NCBI RefSeq assembly: GCF_000473085.1
Contig: NZ_AXBA01000031.1
Location: 1 to 64,000, forward strand
Reading direction: 5' to 3'
Length of the DNA stretch: 64,000 nt
Origin: Azorhizobium doebereinerae UFLA1-100
GTDB lineage: Bacteria > Pseudomonadota > Alphaproteobacteria > Rhizobiales > Xanthobacteraceae
The notes beneath the pieces were generated by a model. The model was not told the DNA's origin and ran no database searches. It saw only the letters and a list, made by a program, of their open reading frames with translations. The position numbers and the translations under genes were made by a program. Below are positions 59,880-64,000 of this stretch, one piece after another (positions within the stretch are counted from its first letter, which is position 1; every line of letters starts with the position of its first letter).

Positions 59880-59931
59880 GCGGGTTTTCTTCACCCGGAC
59901 CGGCATCGGCTCGGCGCGAAAACGCCCTAGC
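59880..59931. repeat. dispersed rhizobial intergenic repeat, copy B
   Basis: GGGTTTTCTTCACCCGGACC followed by GGCATCGGCTCGGCGCGAAA and ACGC. It aligns with copy A (6909-6958) with identical GTTTTCTTCAC core and compensated changes in the flanks, and again reads RVKKTR on the minus strand. It sits just upstream of the Cache-domain gene. Confidence 0.6.
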
Positions 59932-59987
59932 GGCAGGTGCCGTTGCCGGATAGGGTGCAAGCTCATGCGCGGGAGGGGGAACGGGCC

Positions 59988-60986
59988 GTGCTTGAAGTGC
60001 TGCGTCGCGGGCTGCGCAAGCTGCCGGGCGGAACGATCCGCCCGCGGCAGCTGGGCGCGTTCCTGGCGCTCGTCTGCATCCTCGGCCTCGTCATCGTCAG
60101 CGGCATCGCCGCCCGCCTGAGCAGCGCGGCGGTGGCCGAGCGCATCCAGCAGAACATGGTGACCACGGCGACGGGCCTCGCCGACCGGCTCGACATGGAC
60201 ATGTTCGAGCGCTACCGCGAGATCCGCAACCTGGCGAACATGCGGCCGCTGGCGCCGATCTGGGAGGGCGATCCGGCGCAGGTGCAGGCGGTGCTCGACC
60301 AGGTGCAGGCGACGATGAAGCACTTCGCCTGGATCGGCTTCGCCCGGCCGGACGGCACCGTGCTCGCGGCCACGCGCGGCCTGCTGCAAGGCGTGTCGGT
60401 TGCCGCGCGACCGTGGTTCAAGGACGGCCTCAGGGGGCCGGCGGTGGGCGACCTGCACGAGGCGGTGATGCTGGCCAAGCTGCTGGACGCCCGGCCGGGC
60501 GATGATCCGGAGCGGTTCGTGGACATCGCCTTTCCGGTGCGCGCGCCGGATGGCCGGCTGCTCGGCGTGCTCGGCGCCCATCTGTCGTCGCGCTGGGCGG
60601 AGGGACTGCGCCAGAGGGTGCTGAAGGCCCAGCCGGGAACCAAGGTCTCCGTGCTCTCGGCGGGCGGCGTGGTGCTGCTGGGCGAGGATCCCGGCAGCGC
60701 GCCGTTCGCGGCCGATGAGGTGGCGCGCATGGGCGTCACCCGCTCGGGCGCCTTCGTCCATCGGTTCAACGGCGTCCAGATGCTGACCGGCTATGCCGTC
60801 GCCGATGGCGCGCAGGATTATCCCGGGCTGAAATGGATCGTGGTGGCGCAGCAGCCGTCCGATGCCGCCTTCGCCTCCGCCTATCGGCTGGCCTTCACCA
60901 TCATCGCCGTCGGCGGCGTGGTGCTCATCGTCTGCGGCGGCCTGTCGCTCTGGCTGGTGGGCCGCATCCGCGCCACGCCCTTGTGA
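59988..60986 (+). CDS. Cache-domain membrane protein without output domain
   Basis: 332 residues from GTG 59988, selected because GGGAGGGGGA lies seven bases upstream; a longer frame from 59937 has none. First helix at about 22-42 (FLALVCILGLVIVSGIAARL), a double-Cache sensor (FAWIGFARPDGTVLAATRGL, VDIAFPVRAPDGRLLGVLGA, WIVVAQQPSDAAFASAYRL), and a second helix (FTIIAVGGVVLIVCGGLSLW). It stops nine residues after that helix, where comparable proteins continue into HAMP, kinase, GGDEF or receptor domains. The stop codon falls inside an 18-bp tandem repeat, so the output was probably lost. Confidence 0.75.
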   Translation: MLEVLRRGLRKLPGGTIRPRQLGAFLALVCILGLVIVSGIAARLSSAAVAERIQQNMVTTATGLADRLDMDMFERYREIRNLANMRPLAPIWEGDPAQVQAVLDQVQATMKHFAWIGFARPDGTVLAATRGLLQGVSVAARPWFKDGLRGPAVGDLHEAVMLAKLLDARPGDDPERFVDIAFPVRAPDGRLLGVLGAHLSSRWAEGLRQRVLKAQPGTKVSVLSAGGVVLLGEDPGSAPFAADEVARMGVTRSGAFVHRFNGVQMLTGYAVADGAQDYPGLKWIVVAQQPSDAAFASAYRLAFTIIAVGGVVLIVCGGLSLWLVGRIRATPL

Positions 60987-61044
60987 CCTGACGCACCCTT
61001 GTGACTTGACGCATCCCTGTGAGCTGAAACGCGCCTATGACCTG
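60973..61044. repeat. 18-bp tandem repeat, about four copies
   Basis: Units of the form ACGCACCCTTGTGACTTG recur at about 60973-60990, 60991-61008, 61009-61026 and 61027-61044 with increasing divergence. The array overlaps the 3' end of the Cache-domain gene and contributes its TGA stop. Confidence 0.8.
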
Positions 61045-61062
61045 GCGCGGCGCGCCGCCACG

Positions 61063-61098
61063 CGGATCGGCATACGGATCGCCATGCGGATCGGCATG
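61063..61098. repeat. 12-bp tandem repeat, three copies
   Basis: CGGATCGGCATA, CGGATCGCCATG and CGGATCGGCATG in direct succession. Confidence 0.85.
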
Positions 61099-61278
61099 CG
61101 CCGGCGACCGGCGGGGGCGGCTGGGCGGCAGCTCAGGGCATCGAGAGCCGCCCAGCCTCGCACCTTCGCCCGGGCCCGGAGGCCTGCGCAAAGGCGGTAT
61201 AACCATAAAACGATTACCTGGGGTTGTAAACATTGCTGACGTGGCGACCCTCGCGGGGGCCTTCGCGGGAGGAGCCTT

Positions 61279-61308
61279 GGCGGCAGGAAGCTTGGCGGCA
61301 GGAAGCTT
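61279..61308. repeat. 15-bp direct repeat, two exact copies
   Basis: GGCGGCAGGAAGCTT occurs twice without spacer and is followed by GGCG, the start of a third copy; a partial copy also precedes it. Confidence 0.85.
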
Positions 61309-61412
61309 GGCGCGCGGGGCCATGGGGCATGGAGCCATGCGCGGCCGCCGGCCGGTTCCGCTGGAACTTGCGCCGCACCCGGCCGTTGCGTTCCTGACAG
61401 ATGGAGGCACCC

Positions 61413-61730
61413 ATGGCAGAGGCACGCATCGGGCCATTCGCCCCGGACCGCGAGATCGGCCCCGACCGCGGCAGGCCGGCGCTCCGCGCCCCGGCGACCA
61501 GGGCCGAGCCGGCGCGGCGGCCGGCGATCCGTTCTAAGTGGCGCGACGACCCGCCGGAGCCGGGCGACCGGCCGGTGGATGGCGACCATGATTATGAGAT
61601 GCGGCAGGACCCCATGAGCGAGGCGGACCGGCTGGTGAAGACCGGCGCGTTGCCCAACTGGCGGTTCTGGGCGCTGGTGCTCGGCGGGATGATGATGGTG
61701 GGCGCGGCGGCGCTGGTCACGCTCGACTGA
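61413..61730 (+). CDS. small protein with C-terminal membrane helix
   Basis: 105 residues; GGAGG six bases before the ATG at 61413 fixes the start. The N-terminal two thirds are Arg/Pro/Asp-rich and probably disordered (DREIGPDRGRPALRAPATRA); the C-terminal end has one membrane helix (WRFWALVLGGMMMVGAAALV) and almost no tail, so it would be tail-anchored. Family not recognised. Monocistronic, followed by a hairpin. Confidence 0.6.
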   Translation: MAEARIGPFAPDREIGPDRGRPALRAPATRAEPARRPAIRSKWRDDPPEPGDRPVDGDHDYEMRQDPMSEADRLVKTGALPNWRFWALVLGGMMMVGAAALVTLD

Positions 61731-61748
61731 GCGGCCCGCCGGGGTGAA

Positions 61749-61777
61749 GCCTTCCGCCCGGATGGGGGGCGGAAGGC
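61749..61777. terminator. bidirectional hairpin between convergent genes
   Basis: GCCTTCCGCCC (61749-61759), seven-base loop, GGGCGGAAGGC (61767-61777): eleven perfect pairs between a plus-strand and a minus-strand gene end. No T-run on either side. Confidence 0.55.
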
Positions 61778-61857
61778 GAATGGGCACTTGGGAGATACGC
61801 GGGGGAGGCCGCTTCCGCGCATGGGCGATCGCGGGAGGGGGCCGGGCAGGTCGCGGC

Positions 61858-62133
61858 TCAGGCGGCCTCAAGCACGCCGCTATGCGCGGTGGCGCGGAGC
61901 GCGTCGAGCCAGGTGACTATGGCCCGCCACGCGCGTTCCTGGAGATCCGGGCTGGTGGCGGCCTCGATCTGGTCGACCAGCAGCTCGGAATAGTGGGTCA
62001 GGGGATGACGGGCACTGCGCACGACGTCGATGGCGTCGGCCAGCGAGCGGACAACATGGCGCTGTCCGTCGATCCAGATGCTGAGTGAGGTGTGCATCGG
62101 AGAGTGCATGGGCGTGTTCGCTTCTCTGTTCAT
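61858..62133 (-). CDS. small cytoplasmic protein, DUF982-like
   Basis: 91 residues from ATG 62133; ATGs at 62109 and 62097 are alternatives and none has a clear ribosome site. SLSIWIDGQRHVVRSLADAI then DVVRSARHPLTHYSELLVDQ, and ERAWRAIVTWLDALRATAHS, recall DUF982 proteins (a strand with a ligand-like HVVRSLADA segment and two helices), which are abundant in Hyphomicrobiales. Function unknown. Confidence 0.55.
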   Translation of the reverse strand: MNREANTPMHSPMHTSLSIWIDGQRHVVRSLADAIDVVRSARHPLTHYSELLVDQIEAATSPDLQERAWRAIVTWLDALRATAHSGVLEAA

Positions 62134-62886
62134 CACAGCCTGTTTGGCATCGGAAGGCGATGCCGGTCTGGAATGGGGGCAGCCGGAGCACGAGACGCAC
62201 GATTCCGGCCAACCCATCGCCAGAACGCCCGGCGGTGCCGAAGGTTCCAGCGATTGGTGAAAATTATCATCGTACCGCTCATTGCAGGTCAAGCTTGAGT
62301 TGAGCTTGCCTCGCGGCGCGATGCGCGGTGTCGGGCGGCCTCGCGGTGGCCCATACCGTTGCGGGGGCGTCCGGCGCTGACCGCGAAGGCGTCGCGCCGG
62401 TCCGGGGGTATGGCCCGGGCCGGCACAGCCGGGCTTGAGGCGGATCAATCCGGCAGGCGCCGCGCTGTCGCAGGGCCTGGGGCGGGCCGCCGTCCGTCCA
62501 TGGCGGGCGAGAGGGGGACCTAGCCCCGGCCGCTGGCGGGGCCGGCTTGCGCGGCCCGCCGGGGATCGGCGGCGAAGATGTCTGAGCCGCCCTGATGCCG
62601 GGTGTCGGCCATGGAATGCCTCGTCATGGTGCGGGTGTCGTCCCGCCTCATCAACGCGCCTGGCCGGAGGCTGTTCCGCCCGGCGGGCGGGAAAACCGCT
62701 TCGGCACCGGCCGGCGGTAACATCGCCATCTCATTGGCGCTTCAGCGCAATCTTCCGCTCCGGCAAGGCGGGGCAGGGGCGGAGGGGACAAGGCATATGT
62801 TCGAAAAAATCGATTGATTGTAGAAAAATAACTCTATTGATTGATGCAAGAAACGGCCGATGCTGGCGGCAGAAGGAAGTCGCATC
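62134..62886. other. 753-base intergenic region upstream of the YeiH-like gene
   Basis: Divergent region. The left part (62240-62300) is AT-richer with an inverted repeat CAAGCT/AGCTTG near 62289-62307; the middle is GC-rich with only shadow frames; the right part (62790-62860) is AT-rich with a direct repeat ATTGATTG at 62813-62820 and 62836-62843. The last is a likely promoter/operator. Short frames at 62520-62729 (minus) and 62602-62817 (plus) are not convincing. Confidence 0.5.
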
Positions 62887-63993
62887 ATGCCCACGCCGCT
62901 TACCGCCCCAGACGTCACGCCCCCCGTTCCCCCCGTTCCCCCCGCCTCCACCAATCCGCCGCCGGCCGCCGCCGCGCCCGGCCTGCTCGCCGCCACCGCG
63001 CACCTTCTGCCCGGCCTGCTGCTGGCCGGCGGGCTGGTGGCCATCGCCTATGGCCTCAGGGCCACGTTCGACGTCAGCGTGCTCAGCCCGCTGGTGGTCG
63101 CCATCTTCCTCGGCATGGCCTTCCACAATGTCATCGGCACGCCCAGGCGCGCCGTGCCGGGGGTGAAGTTCGCCATGCGCCGGGTGCTGCGCGGGGCCAT
63201 CGTGCTGCTCGGCCTGCAACTGACCTTCACCCAGGTGCGCACGGTGGGGCTCGACGGCATGGCCATCGTGGTGGTGACGCTGGTGGCCACCTTCTTCGTC
63301 ACCCGCTGGCTCGGCCGCCTGGTCGGCGTGGACCCGCGCCTGTCCGAGCTGATCGCCGCCGGCACCAGCATCTGCGGCGCCTCGGCGGTGATCGCCACCA
63401 ACACCGTGACCCGCGCCAGCGACGAGGATGTCGCCTATGCGGTGGCCTGCGTCACCGTGTTCGGCTCGCTGTCCATGTTCCTCTATCCGGTGCTGGCCCC
63501 GCTCACCGGCTTCGATGCCCATGCCTATGGCCTGTGGGCGGGCTCCTCGATCCACGAGATCGCCCAGGTGGTGGCCGCCGCCTTCCAGGGCGGGCAGGCG
63601 GCGGGCGAGTTTGGCACCATCGCCAAGCTCAACCGGGTGATCCTGCTGGCGCCCCTCGTCCTGGCGCTGGGCTTCGCCGCCACCCGCCGGGCGCGCGCCT
63701 CGGGCGACGGCCGCCGCGTGGAGGCGCCCCCCGTGCCGTGGTTCATCCTCGGCTTCCTGCTGATGATCGTGGTGAACTCCATCGGCCTGATCCCGCCCGC
63801 CGCCACCGGTATCATCGCGCCGGTCACCACCGTGCTGCTGGCCATGGCGCTGGCGGCCATGGGGCTGGAGACCGATGTGCGCAAGCTGAAGGCGCGCGGC
63901 TGGCGCCCGCTGGCGCTGGGCACGCTGTCCTGGCTGTTCATCTCGATCCTGAGCTTCGGCCTGATCTGGCTGACGCCCCGGCTGATGGGCTAA
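62887..63993 (+). CDS. YeiH-family putative sulfate/anion exporter
   Basis: 368 residues from ATG 62887 with GAAGGAAG upstream; ATG 62860 is an alternative. About ten membrane helices. Family markers: [58 protein letters not shown] (the inverted-repeat re-entrant region), [20 protein letters not shown] and [20 protein letters not shown]. The family (PF03601) is assigned to transport of sulfate or related organosulfonates, and often adjoins LysR regulators; none is adjacent here. The gene is complete, ending 7 bases before the window edge. Confidence 0.88.
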   Translation: MPTPLTAPDVTPPVPPVPPASTNPPPAAAAPGLLAATAHLLPGLLLAGGLVAIAYGLRATFDVSVLSPLVVAIFLGMAFHNVIGTPRRAVPGVKFAMRRVLRGAIVLLGLQLTFTQVRTVGLDGMAIVVVTLVATFFVTRWLGRLVGVDPRLSELIAAGTSICGASAVIATNTVTRASDEDVAYAVACVTVFGSLSMFLYPVLAPLTGFDAHAYGLWAGSSIHEIAQVVAAAFQGGQAAGEFGTIAKLNRVILLAPLVLALGFAATRRARASGDGRRVEAPPVPWFILGFLLMIVVNSIGLIPPAATGIIAPVTTVLLAMALAAMGLETDVRKLKARGWRPLALGTLSWLFISILSFGLIWLTPRLMG

Positions 63994-64000
63994 AGCCGAT

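Larger units (their letters stand above)
60987..61412. other. 426-base repeat-bearing intergenic region
   Basis: Contains three separate tandem arrays (18-bp, 12-bp and 15-bp periods). Around 61195-61240 the DNA becomes AT-rich (AACCATAAAACGATTACC) and could carry the promoter of the small gene that follows. No gene is supported; an Ala/Gly-rich frame (LAGAFAGGALAAGSLAAGSL) crosses the 15-bp repeat but has no start signal. Confidence 0.55.

Noticed and set aside
62520-62817. Two short opposing frames (69 and 71 codons) upstream of the YeiH-like gene
   Set aside because: No ribosome sites or recognisable features; they overlap each other on opposite strands.

Overview
The window reads as chromosomal DNA of a GC-rich alphaproteobacterium of the order Hyphomicrobiales (rhizobial group; the protein style would fit Xanthobacteraceae, but genus is inference). 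The evidence is the gene set itself: FtcR/Rem, FlaF, FlbT, MotC, MotE and a short FlgD are alphaproteobacterial flagellar proteins, and the order flgB-flgC-fliE-flgG-flgA-flgI-motE-flgH-fliL-fliP, motB-motC-fliK-transglycosylase and flgE-flgK-flgL-flaF-flbT-flgD-fliQ-flhA-fliR matches the known rhizobial fla region. About 47 kb (7.1-55.0 kb) is one near-continuous motility and chemotaxis locus.

Left flank (1-7.1 kb): an IS5-type transposase fragment running off the edge, treZ for trehalose synthesis, then a compact signalling group: an exported SUOX-fold protein, an overlapping membrane histidine kinase, a stand-alone receiver, and 0.7 kb further on a receiver fused to a MarR-like winged helix.

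Motility core: ftcR (master regulator) and cheY on the minus strand, cheZ divergent from cheY; a minus-strand operon fliF-fliH-motB-motC-fliK-SLT transglycosylase with tightly overlapping reading frames; flagellin with strong 3' hairpins; a long minus-strand operon motA-fliM-(membrane coiled coil)-fliN-fliG-flhB-(unknown)-flgBC-fliE-flgGAI-motE-flgH-fliL-fliP; and, divergent from motA, the plus-strand series flgF-fliI, flgE-flgK-flgL-flaF-flbT-flgD-fliQ-flhA-fliR-fliJ-like-flgJ-like-flgN-like-FliL-like. Together these give the C-ring, export gate, ATPase, rod, L/P rings, hook, junction proteins, filament, stator and the flagellin regulators FlaF and FlbT. The plus strand continues into a receptor and cheA-cheW-cheY-cheB-cheR; this CheA carries two CheW-like modules and a C-terminal receiver. 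No cheD is present. A globin-coupled receptor follows, ending at a strong terminator.

Right flank (55-64 kb) is accessory: a small exported protein preceded by a probably frameshifted small gene, a family-2 glycosyltransferase, a DUF1127 protein, tRNA-Gln(CUG), a small membrane protein, a multi-pass glycosyltransferase-like protein, a Cache-domain membrane protein with no output domain that ends in tandem repeats, small orphan proteins, and a YeiH-family transporter.

Intergenic structure is notable: several perfect hairpins serve as terminators, a diverged pair of a rhizobial dispersed repeat occurs 53 kb apart, there are short tandem repeats at several sites, and a 15-bp perfect inverted repeat lies inside the flhB coding region. 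No rRNA, CRISPR array or prophage was seen.
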